Positions 10,450 to 19,444 of a stretch of 64,000 nucleotides of DNA are shown piece after piece (position 1 is the first letter of the stretch; the number at the start of each line of letters is the position of its first letter). The translations under genes were made by a program, and so were the position numbers. The notes beneath the pieces were generated by a model. It ran no database searches. It was not told the origin of the DNA and was given only the letters and a program-made list of their open reading frames with translations. This DNA comes from Croceivirga sp. (GTDB lineage Bacteria; Bacteroidota; Bacteroidia; Flavobacteriales; Flavobacteriaceae): positions 496,001 through 560,000 of the forward strand of contig JANQQQ010000012.1 of NCBI GenBank assembly GCA_028284935.1. The letters are read 5' to 3'.

Positions 10450-11598
10450 CTATTCCTCCCCTTTCATGATGATATTGGCCGTGGGTTGATCACCCACTGT
10501 TAATACCATAAGTTTATAGCCCTCTTTTTTAAATAGAATTTCATCTTTTTTATCGGCAGCGATAACGTACCGTCCATTGTCATCCGTAAAAACCGTCTCC
10601 TTAGTTCGGGTATTGGTTACTTCTACCCCCGCAACCATTCTTCCCCTTCGTAACGCAAAACCTGAAATAGTGCGTACTTTTTTCTTCTTACGGGCCTCCC
10701 TTTTCTCAAAACGTTGGGCCACTTTCTCGGAAACCATAAATTGGGTCTCTAGAAAATAGGCCATATTCTGGTCAGCGATACGCTCCCATCTGTCTTGACT
10801 TGAATATTTTCTATACGAGCCATATTTATTGAATGCCGCAGCCAAAATCAATCCAAGCCCTTCCTTTCCGTACACCTTCAAAAGTTCCAAGGAAACCATA
10901 AAATCGTTCTCCACGTAAATATCATAAGGCTTTAGATCCACCCAAACGATTTTATCCGTTTTCTTTATGGTAACCAAGATATTTTTTCCCGATTTGTTCA
11001 AATTTGTTCTTGGACTGCCAATAGGTCCATCGTCTTCATAAATATTTACTCGGAGAAGGAGACTATCGGATGGATTATGGAATACCTCGAACTGAAAGCG
11101 GTCCAACCTTCTAATTCCGCTTTTCGCAATAATTCGAGTGGCCAATTCACCCCCTAAGGCGATTTGGTCCTTCCAATACCCAAAGGTGCGCTCTCCATAA
11201 TTCTTGTAACCGACAAAATCCGTAATAAATCGTCCGTCTTTGTTGGAGACCACCACCTCATTAAGGCTGACCCGTTCAGGGTTCATTTTAAACACAGGGT
11301 ATTCGTTATAGACCAATGGCATTTTTTCCACTGGGATATTTATTGATGCGTAACCTAGCGCCGAAAATAGAATGACTGCCGTTGGTTCCACTTCACCTTT
11401 TTCAAAGTAAAGGTGAAATAAGCCTTCTTCATCACTTACTGTTCCAACGCCCTGCTCCACAATACCAATATTAACATAGGGAATTACCTGTCCTGTTTGA
11501 GCGTCCACCACCTTGCCCTTATAGTCCTTCTGTGGAAAAACCCACAAAACCATAGAGGCAAAGCATATCAATGTAGTGGTCAGTGTTTTTGATTTCAT
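10450..11598 (-). CDS. Paralogue of the 9250-10449 protein (secreted, two CarboxypepD_reg-like domains)
   Basis: Same architecture and collinear similarity (LLLRVNIYEDDGPIGSPRTNLNKSGKNI…RTISGFALRRGRMVAGVEVTNTRTKETVFTDDNGRYVIAADKKDEILFKKEGYK). Confidence 0.75.
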   Translation of the reverse strand: MKSKTLTTTLICFASMVLWVFPQKDYKGKVVDAQTGQVIPYVNIGIVEQGVGTVSDEEGLFHLYFEKGEVEPTAVILFSALGYASINIPVEKMPLVYNEYPVFKMNPERVSLNEVVVSNKDGRFITDFVGYKNYGERTFGYWKDQIALGGELATRIIAKSGIRRLDRFQFEVFHNPSDSLLLRVNIYEDDGPIGSPRTNLNKSGKNILVTIKKTDKIVWVDLKPYDIYVENDFMVSLELLKVYGKEGLGLILAAAFNKYGSYRKYSSQDRWERIADQNMAYFLETQFMVSEKVAQRFEKREARKKKKVRTISGFALRRGRMVAGVEVTNTRTKETVFTDDNGRYVIAADKKDEILFKKEGYKLMVLTVGDQPTANIIMKGEE

Positions 11599-12009
11599 AA
11601 AAGCTATTATTCTGTCAGAACTTATTTTTTATTTATCCAAACTTTCGTCTTCTTGGACGATTCAATTTTATCATATATGGGCTCATAGTTCACATTTTTC
11701 ATAGTTCCATGTTCAAGGATATTTCAAAACCGTTGTAGTACGGTTTTTTGGTCTACCTCAAGAGAACATTCGATGTCCTTTGATAACCATCTCCCTTCGA
11801 ACCCCGTAATAAATCAAAGGAGATTCTTTTTTTACTGCACCACCCATAGTTATTGCGGCCAGGGCTACTTATGTAAAACCTAGTCCCGATAAAATGATAG
11901 TACTACAAGTATTTTAAATATCCTACGTTATTTTACGTTTCGCTTTATAGAATTCCCCCTCATCGCTATTTAACCGCATAGCCCTTTGAAAAAACGATAG
12001 TTCCGAAGA

Positions 12010-12414
12010 TCAATCAATTTGCCAAAAGTAACCGAAGGGTGGGAATAGAACAGCGTTGAACCGCTGTGAATTATCATTGACAAGGACCCCATCAACTACA
12101 AAACCAGATGGATTTATGGGTTGAAAAGGATCAATAATTGCTTGTCTTTGATTTAAGTACAAGGGCTGATTTCCGGCCCATGTAAAAACTTGATTACCTT
12201 GGATATCCGGTGCGGCCACCCCCCCAGCTAGTTCAACAAACACAACGTTATTGGGCACCGTAGCAGCCATTCTTAAGTCATTTTTAATAATAACCCCTTT
12301 CAATAGCCTATAGGGTGAATCCACCTTAGCCAAGGCCCTACGCTCCTGCCCGTAAATCAAGCCGGCGAAAAGTACAGTACCTATTGTGAGTGCAAAAGTT
12401 ACCTTTTGTTTCAT
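12010..12414 (-). CDS. Small secreted protein, possibly a truncated plug-like domain
   Basis: Signal peptide MKQKVTFALTIGTVLFAGLIYGQ; 'GFVVDGVLVNDNS' resembles the plug-domain strand 'FVVDGVPVND'. Confidence 0.5.
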   Translation of the reverse strand: MKQKVTFALTIGTVLFAGLIYGQERRALAKVDSPYRLLKGVIIKNDLRMAATVPNNVVFVELAGGVAAPDIQGNQVFTWAGNQPLYLNQRQAIIDPFQPINPSGFVVDGVLVNDNSQRFNAVLFPPFGYFWQID

Positions 12415-12474
12415 GGTTGCGATTTTATACTTAATAGTAAATACGAGTCTACATATCGTTCAATCCTTCCTATT

Positions 12475-14271
12475 TTACTGGGTTGTTATACTTCCACTAA
12501 TCGAAGTTTTGAATAATTCCTGATTGACATTTTTAACGTTCAACTTAAAGACCTTTACCTCTTTTTGTTGTCCTTTCTGACCATAATCATAATATACTGT
12601 GGCCTTTAGATAGGTAGGGGTAAGGCTTTTATTGCCAAGGTATTTCACATTGATACTCCAAAGACCGGGTAGGGATTCATCCAGAACTTCTTCAAAGGTG
12701 GAATAGCCCACAGTCTTCTGTCTTTCAATTTCATCCCCATTTTCTTCCATCGCCTGATGCCAAGTGAAATATTGATTGTCGGGATTTACGAACTGAAGCT
12801 CAAATTCTGCCTCGCTATCATTCCATTCAAACACCATACGCGTACCTGCAATTTCTTCGTTTTCAACAAACATTTTTTGAACGCTCCTCTGGCTAAAAAG
12901 TCGATTCTTTTCCAAGTTCAACAGGTTGTTGTATTCCCGCTCCATCAATTTTGAAAAACCTGTGGAGTCCCTGGACAAAAACTCGCGTTCCACGAGATGA
13001 TTGTACCGATTGTATAAGGAGGCCGCCAATTTGGGTTCCCCTATGTTTCGGTAGCTATTGGCCAAATCCCTGTAACTTTGGGCATATTCCGGTCTAAGAA
13101 TGAAGACCTCTTTGTACATCTCATGGGCTTTTTTCAACCGTTCCTGACTCTCATAACTATAAGCCAGTGCTTTTAAAAGCACGGGATTGTCTTTCAACAA
13201 CCAAAAGTTTTCATTGATAATCGAATCGGCATACTCATATTCCTCCCATTTATTGGAAAAATGGCGGTAGGACTCCAAAATAAAGAAGGGAGAGTTCCGA
13301 TACTGTCCTTTTAAACCTTCAAAAATTTGTTTTGAAGATTCAAAGGAAGTACTTTCTGCAAGCTGCTTCAGATATATTGCTGAATTTTCAACTACTTGCT
13401 CTTTGTCCAACACTTTCTCCGTCATATAATTATCGCGGAGTCTTGCGAGATCCACGATTCTTTCAGCGTTTTGGGTACCATTAAAAGTATTGATTACAAT
13501 TACCCCGTTGGCGGTACCGTATCTTGCTGCAAATGTCAAATCCGTATAAATACCCAATCGCCTGATGTTTCCCACAGGTAACCAAAAAGGGGTGTCTCCA
13601 TATATAACTCCATCGATATCGTATAGAACACCTCCTGATCTATTGCTAAAACCACTTAAACCTCCCGTAGAACTAAAACCTGAGGTATTTAGATTTCTGA
13701 ATACTCCTGCCCTCCGTGCCAAGGTTACCCCTCCCCGCCACGAGGTGCAGCTTCCAAAAACCCGAATTCCTGGAAAACGGCCGTTCAAAAGGTCCAGAAT
13801 ACAGATATAGCCTGGATTAATATCCTCTTCGTTCATCATCCAAACCTGACCAGCGGTCCTATCCGCGTCTATATATCCCCAAGTGGTGTTAATGATTCTT
13901 TTGTTGGAACGATACTCCCTTTCCAAATCGGCTTGGGACTTTCGTTTACTGGCTCTGACCGTTACCTCGCTCAGCTCTTGAATATTGGGAACCATGACAA
14001 GGTTCAAATACCGGGTTACATCCTCTATTTTAATCGTGACGGTCTTTAACCCCACATATGAAAATTGCAATAGGTCTCCTTTATCCGCCCGAATACTATA
14101 ACTTCCTTCCACATCCGTTAGGGTGGCCGTACCCTTTTCCAAAACCTGCACAGTAACTTGCGATAGTGGCTCCTTTCCGTCTGTAATTCTTCCTTTCACC
14201 GTCCTTTCTTGGGCCTGGGTCCAAAATGCCACAGTCAGTAGCAGTAGTAAAAAGGATACTTCTTTTTTCAT
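12475..14271 (-). CDS. Barrel-less SusC-like protein: CarboxypepD_reg-like + plug-like + TPR-like repeats + C-terminal beta domain (paralogue 1)
   Basis: RTVKGRITDGKEPLSQVTVQVLEKGTATLTDVEGSYSI; GGVLYDIDGVIYGD…YGTANGVIVINT; TPR-like ALAYSYESQERLKKAHEMYKEVFILRPEYAQSYRDLANSYRNIGEPKLAASLYNRY; TRMVFEWNDSEAEFELQFVNPDNQY. Confidence 0.7.
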   Translation of the reverse strand: MKKEVSFLLLLLTVAFWTQAQERTVKGRITDGKEPLSQVTVQVLEKGTATLTDVEGSYSIRADKGDLLQFSYVGLKTVTIKIEDVTRYLNLVMVPNIQELSEVTVRASKRKSQADLEREYRSNKRIINTTWGYIDADRTAGQVWMMNEEDINPGYICILDLLNGRFPGIRVFGSCTSWRGGVTLARRAGVFRNLNTSGFSSTGGLSGFSNRSGGVLYDIDGVIYGDTPFWLPVGNIRRLGIYTDLTFAARYGTANGVIVINTFNGTQNAERIVDLARLRDNYMTEKVLDKEQVVENSAIYLKQLAESTSFESSKQIFEGLKGQYRNSPFFILESYRHFSNKWEEYEYADSIINENFWLLKDNPVLLKALAYSYESQERLKKAHEMYKEVFILRPEYAQSYRDLANSYRNIGEPKLAASLYNRYNHLVEREFLSRDSTGFSKLMEREYNNLLNLEKNRLFSQRSVQKMFVENEEIAGTRMVFEWNDSEAEFELQFVNPDNQYFTWHQAMEENGDEIERQKTVGYSTFEEVLDESLPGLWSINVKYLGNKSLTPTYLKATVYYDYGQKGQQKEVKVFKLNVKNVNQELFKTSISGSITTQ

Positions 14272-14287
14272 AGTGGGCGATTTGAGT

Positions 14288-16051
14288 TTAGTTCTGGGTC
14301 AGTCCACCGGTTACATTTAATCTGAACAGTTCCTGGTTCACATTTCTTAAATCAAGCTTAAAGGTTTTGGTCTCCTTGCGTTGACTTCGCTGCCCGTAAT
14401 TGTAATAGACCGTAGCTTTTAGATAGGTAGGCGTCAGGCTTTTGTTCCCCAAGTAGTTGACATTCACTTTCCAAAGCCCCGGTAGGGAACCGTCAATAAG
14501 TTCTTCCATGACATTAAAGCCATAATCCTTTTCCCTAGCGATCAATACCTCATTGTCAGCAAGACTGTGCTTGAACTTGTAGTATTGGTTTTCTGGATTA
14601 ACAAATTGTAGCTCAAATTCTGCCTCACTATCATTCCATTCGAACACCAAACGAGTTCCCTTAAACCCGTTCTCCGCGGCATAGAGCTTTCTGGCCTTGT
14701 TGCTTTCCAATATCACATTTCTCTCCAAAGTCAGCAGATTATTGAATTCCTTAGCCATAAGGGGGGTAAACCCCAGGGTATCCGCTTCCAGAAACCCCTG
14801 TTCCAAAAGGTAATTGTACCTGGAAAAAATACCGGCCGCCTGTTTTGGTTCATTCATGTCCCTATAGCTGTTGGCCATATCCAAATAACTCTGGGAGTAG
14901 TTGGGGCGAAGGATAAAAATCTCCTTATAGATTTCATTGGCCAAATCAGAACGTCCTTGTGATTCGTAGGTGTAGGCCAAAGCTTTTAGAAGAACGGCAT
15001 TGTTTTGAAAAAGCCCATAATTGTCCTTGATGATGGCATCTGCATATGCTTCATTTCCCCATTTTTCTACAAAATGGGCATAGGCATCCATAAAGAAATA
15101 CGGGGAGTTATGGTAGGTATCGGAATAGTTCTCAAAAACCTTTTTGGAATCCTCAAGCGAATTGCTTGCCATCATCTCCCTTAAATAACCAGCGGCGTTG
15201 TTCTTTACTTCGGTCTGCGTGAGCACCTTTCCGGTAACATAATTGTTGCGCAACTTTGCACGGTCAATGACTTGAGGTGATTTTGGATTGCCCCCCACGG
15301 TGTTGATGACAATAACCCCAGCAACACCCAATGCTCCGTATGGCGCAGTGGTCGCCAGGTTATTCAAGACAGCTATTCGTTTTATGTTGCCAAGATCAAG
15401 CCAAATAGGCATATCTGGTAAAATAAGCCCATCGAGATCAAAGACAGCAGTGTTTCTTCCCAATGAGGATCTAAACCCTCTAATGACAACAGACCCTCCA
15501 AACGAACAATCCCCTCTAACTTCAACCCCTGGAAATTCATTCCGCAACAAATCCACTATACATATGTTAACTGCATTAATCTCTTCTTCAACCATTATTC
15601 TTACGTTACCTGCCGCCCGATCAGCATCCATGTACCCAAAGGCCGTTCTGATAATGTTATCATTGAATGGGTAATCTTCTTCCATATCCTTCTGTGAGCG
15701 GCGTTTACTGGCCACGACCTCCACTTCATCCAGTTCTTCAATATCAGGGACCATAATGGGATTTAAAATACGGGTAACATCCTCAATACGGATGGTAATT
15801 GTTTTCATGCCTGCATACCGGTACACAATCCGGTCTCCGGTTTGGGCGTTGATTTCATAGGCTCCTGTAGCATCCGTAAAAACCGAATTCCCAGCATCTT
15901 TAATGGATATTTCAACATTTTCCATGGGGTTGGTTCCGTCCGATACTTTACCCTTGATTGTTCTCTCTTGGGATATCCCCATAAAGAAAAGTAAGCCGAA
16001 TAAAAATGGAAGAATTTTAATTTTCATAGCAAGAAATTTTAGAATTAGCAA
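14288..16051 (-). CDS. Barrel-less SusC-like protein (paralogue 2); start probably the inner Met at about 16027
   Basis: Same domain order; TAVFDLDGLILPDMPIWLDLGNIKRIAVLNNLATTAPYGALGVAGVIVINT…TRLVFEWNDSEAEFELQFVNPENQYY. Confidence 0.7.
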   Translation of the reverse strand: MLILKFLAMKIKILPFLFGLLFFMGISQERTIKGKVSDGTNPMENVEISIKDAGNSVFTDATGAYEINAQTGDRIVYRYAGMKTITIRIEDVTRILNPIMVPDIEELDEVEVVASKRRSQKDMEEDYPFNDNIIRTAFGYMDADRAAGNVRIMVEEEINAVNICIVDLLRNEFPGVEVRGDCSFGGSVVIRGFRSSLGRNTAVFDLDGLILPDMPIWLDLGNIKRIAVLNNLATTAPYGALGVAGVIVINTVGGNPKSPQVIDRAKLRNNYVTGKVLTQTEVKNNAAGYLREMMASNSLEDSKKVFENYSDTYHNSPYFFMDAYAHFVEKWGNEAYADAIIKDNYGLFQNNAVLLKALAYTYESQGRSDLANEIYKEIFILRPNYSQSYLDMANSYRDMNEPKQAAGIFSRYNYLLEQGFLEADTLGFTPLMAKEFNNLLTLERNVILESNKARKLYAAENGFKGTRLVFEWNDSEAEFELQFVNPENQYYKFKHSLADNEVLIAREKDYGFNVMEELIDGSLPGLWKVNVNYLGNKSLTPTYLKATVYYNYGQRSQRKETKTFKLDLRNVNQELFRLNVTGGLTQN

Positions 16052-16136
16052 TTTGAATTTAGGATAAATTTTACTTAATTAAAAGTAATTTAACCTACTA
16101 TTAACTGTATAACTAGTTAAATTGATAGTTTTGCTA

Positions 16137-17990
16137 TCAATTTGATAAAACGAGTCTATCTCCCGTATTTATCGCAAAGAGCTCATAGGGTACATCCTTA
16201 AGCGTAAGTTTGAACACCCTTGTTTCCTTCCTTTGGGAAATACTGCCATAGTTATAATATACTGTTGTCTTGAGATAAGTTGGTGTGGTGCTTTTATTGC
16301 CTTGATAGTGGACATTGATTTTCCAAAGTCCCGGTAAGGAGTTATCTAAATAATACTCAGCGGTATTGTATCCAATCTCCTTTTCTTGGTCTATTAAGTT
16401 GGAATTAGATTCAAAATCATGCTTGAACAAATGATACTGGTCACCGGGATTAACAAATTGCAACTGAAATTCGGCTTCACCATCATTCCATTCAAATACA
16501 AGCCTTGTTCCCTGATATTCTTCAGGCGCCACGTATACCTCCCGCGCAGCATTGTTGGATAGCACCTTTCCTTTATTCAGAAATAAAAAGTTGTTGTATT
16601 CGCGTTCCATCATTGGGCCAAAACCGACCGTGTCTTTTTGTAAATAACCATCCTGGACCAATTTGAAATATCTGTTGTAAACGTTCAGGGCTTTTTCATA
16701 ATCCCCGGTCTCTCGATAGCCATTTGCCAAATCCATAAAGGATTGGGCGTAGTTTGGACGTAGTTTCATTATCTCTTTGTATAGGGCATTCGCTTTTTCA
16801 AATTGCGATTGTTCTTGAAATTGATAGGCCAAAGCCTTCAATAAAACAGGATTTTTGCCAAAGGCCCATTGGTTTTTGGAGAGGATTCCATCGGCAAACT
16901 CCCCATCGTTATTTTCCTGGAAATATTTCTGCGCGTCCAAGGTAAAATAGGGTGAAGCAGCATACACTTTTTCATATTTGGAAAAAATGTTCTTAGCCTC
17001 TTCCAAACCAGCTGAATTTTCCAGTTCTTTGAGATATGTTGGCCAATTTCTTCTCACCTCATTCCTTCCAAGGATATTCTTGGAAACAAAATTGTTTCTG
17101 AGTTTCGCCCGATCAAAAATCTCAAAAGGTTGCTGATTGGCCGATAGCGTATTGATGACTATTACCCCACCAGCGCCCTCGTTCCCATAACGTGTAGTAG
17201 TGGCCAAATTGTTCAGAATCCCAATTCGCTTAATATTTTTGACATCTATCCATAGCGGTGTATCCTTAAACAGTTGTCCATCAATATCAAAAATGGCAGG
17301 ACGGGGATTGAATACAGAATTAAAGCCCCTAATAAAGACTTGACCTCTTGGCAAATTATTAATTCCCCTATCTGGATCTATGGCAACTCCTGTAGTACCC
17401 GAAGGGAAGAATGTTGCCGTTACATTGGTGTAGTCACTTAATGCCTGGGGGTCGTAGGTTCCGGAACAATCACCTTCTACCCTAACACCGGCGAATTCAT
17501 TTCTTAGTAAATCCAGTATACAGATGGTAACCTGACTTATTTGATCTTCGTACATGAATCGGACTTGTCCAGGCGCCGTATCCGCATTTAAATAGCCAAA
17601 TGCCGTTCTTATAATTCTTGGGTTGCTGGAGTACTCCAATTCCAAGTCCTTTTGCGTCTTGCGATTACTGCCCACAATAGTTACCTCATCAAGCTCCTCC
17701 ACATCCGGAATCATGGAAATGTTCAGAATACGGGTCACATCTTCGACCCTTATTCCAATGGTCTTTAGTCCTTGATATGAATAGACAATATGATCTCCAA
17801 TAGTTGCCTCAATGGTATATTTTCCGCTTGCATCAGAGAACGTTTGCATTGATTTTCCCTTGATGTCCACGGATACATTCTCAATGGGATTTTCGCCATC
17901 TGTTATTTTCCCAGTTATGGTCTTGGTTGTTTTTTGAGCAAAAATGGTGGCATACGCAAGGAAAGCTATTGTTAGTAGAAAAGTTCTCAT
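16137..17990 (-). CDS. Barrel-less SusC-like protein (paralogue 3)
   Basis: Same domain order; RPAIFDIDGQLFKDTPLWIDVKNIKRIGILNNLATTTRYGNEGAGGVIVINT…TRLVFEWNDGEAEFQLQFVNPGDQYH. Confidence 0.7.
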   Translation of the reverse strand: MRTFLLTIAFLAYATIFAQKTTKTITGKITDGENPIENVSVDIKGKSMQTFSDASGKYTIEATIGDHIVYSYQGLKTIGIRVEDVTRILNISMIPDVEELDEVTIVGSNRKTQKDLELEYSSNPRIIRTAFGYLNADTAPGQVRFMYEDQISQVTICILDLLRNEFAGVRVEGDCSGTYDPQALSDYTNVTATFFPSGTTGVAIDPDRGINNLPRGQVFIRGFNSVFNPRPAIFDIDGQLFKDTPLWIDVKNIKRIGILNNLATTTRYGNEGAGGVIVINTLSANQQPFEIFDRAKLRNNFVSKNILGRNEVRRNWPTYLKELENSAGLEEAKNIFSKYEKVYAASPYFTLDAQKYFQENNDGEFADGILSKNQWAFGKNPVLLKALAYQFQEQSQFEKANALYKEIMKLRPNYAQSFMDLANGYRETGDYEKALNVYNRYFKLVQDGYLQKDTVGFGPMMEREYNNFLFLNKGKVLSNNAAREVYVAPEEYQGTRLVFEWNDGEAEFQLQFVNPGDQYHLFKHDFESNSNLIDQEKEIGYNTAEYYLDNSLPGLWKINVHYQGNKSTTPTYLKTTVYYNYGSISQRKETRVFKLTLKDVPYELFAINTGDRLVLSN

Positions 17991-18065
17991 TTGACCCTAA
18001 TTTTCCTTTAAGATACCAAAAACATATAATTGGTTGTCTTTACTTAAACGAAAATTAACATTAAT

Positions 18066-19421
18066 CTATCTGGTTTTATGGGATTTAGACCTTGGAATCA
18101 CCAATAATTCAGTTTGCCGGCCATTTACATACCTCAACCCATTTTTTCCAAAAAAACCAGCTTCTTCCAACATGATTCTTATATCCCTTTTCCATTCAGG
18201 AATAGTCACTGTGGTATTCAATTCAATGGCATAGACCGTGTTGGGGTTTAAAGGGTAATTTTCCCCATCATCTTTCATTACCCCACCCTGGGCATCCCAC
18301 ATGCCAACGGTGGTGCCCGCGGAGTGCCCATAGGTCCCTAAAGGATGGGTGTAGATGGCTGGTCGGAATCCAGCTGCTTTGGCATCTTTCAGGGATTTGG
18401 CCAAAATTTCATTGCCCGTTCTTCCCTCCACCATGTTCCCGGTCAGGATGTCCTGTACACGATTTCCATCCCTTAACGCTTCCTTTAAATACGCTGGAGG
18501 CTGGGATTCGTTGGGTTTTAGGACATACGCCAGTTCTTGACAATCGGTATTCAATCGCAGGTAGGTTATTCCTATATCACAATGCAAAAGGTCTCCAGGA
18601 AGAATTACCATATCTTCTGGTTTATCCGAAAAGGAATAAAAGTCACTTTGCCGTCCTTCACTTGTCCTTTGCACGTCCACGATAGGATGAAACCAGGTAT
18701 CCAAACCTAAATCCGTGATTTTTTGACGCATCCACCAAACCACTTCAGATGTTTTAGTGACTCCCGGGGTAATCACTTTTTCCGAAAAAGCTTCAGCAAT
18801 GATGTCATGCGTAATATCCACCAATTGATTGTAAAGGACCATTTCCCTTTCCGTGCGTGTTTCAATCCAACGCACCGCCAGCTGTTCTGCCGAAATAATT
18901 CGGTTATGATATTTCTTGGGAAGGTTTTTAAGAAACGCTTCGTAATCGGTTTTTACCAAGCCGTCCGCAATATTGTGGTCCTTTGAGAAATTCAATCCGA
19001 TCTTCTTTGGATTTCGCTCTTCAATAAGTTGTACCAATCGTTTCCATTGATCGGGCTCTTTTTGTTTGTCCCAAGCGGATTCAATATTTTTTCCAACATT
19101 GTAGCGGGCCACGGCCAATTTATGGATGGTATCCTTGGCTTTATCCCGAAAAAACAATAGCATGGTCCTTCTCCTTGCATTTAACCATGTGGCGGGAAGC
19201 ATCGTTTTAAGGACTGGGTCCTCATTGTATTCCCTGGATATCAGCAACCACATATCAATGCCCGTATTGTCCATAAGGTTGGGCAGTAGATTATTTAACC
19301 GATCTTCCAGCACCTCGTCAATAATCTTAGCCCTATCTTTTTCTGGTAGGATTTGCTGTGAAATTGCAATTATTGGAATGAAAATAAAAAAAAGGATGCT
19401 CAAAAACTTCATGGTAAACAA
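18066..19421 (-). CDS. M24 family metallopeptidase (Xaa-Pro aminopeptidase-like), secreted
   Basis: Signal peptide; LLHCDIGITYLRLNTDCQELAYVL, THPLGTYGHSAGTTVGMWD, YAIELNTTVTIPEW. Confidence 0.85.
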   Translation of the reverse strand: MFTMKFLSILFFIFIPIIAISQQILPEKDRAKIIDEVLEDRLNNLLPNLMDNTGIDMWLLISREYNEDPVLKTMLPATWLNARRRTMLLFFRDKAKDTIHKLAVARYNVGKNIESAWDKQKEPDQWKRLVQLIEERNPKKIGLNFSKDHNIADGLVKTDYEAFLKNLPKKYHNRIISAEQLAVRWIETRTEREMVLYNQLVDITHDIIAEAFSEKVITPGVTKTSEVVWWMRQKITDLGLDTWFHPIVDVQRTSEGRQSDFYSFSDKPEDMVILPGDLLHCDIGITYLRLNTDCQELAYVLKPNESQPPAYLKEALRDGNRVQDILTGNMVEGRTGNEILAKSLKDAKAAGFRPAIYTHPLGTYGHSAGTTVGMWDAQGGVMKDDGENYPLNPNTVYAIELNTTVTIPEWKRDIRIMLEEAGFFGKNGLRYVNGRQTELLVIPRSKSHKTR

Positions 19422-19444
19422 TTTTGACCATGAATATAGTGAAC

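Noticed and set aside
11599-12009. Short minus-strand ORFs of about 30-50 codons (e.g. …GRNNYGWCSKKRISFDLLRGSKGDGYQRTS…)
   Set aside because: No start codon or ribosome-binding context and no confident family; kept only as part of the possible-decay finding.
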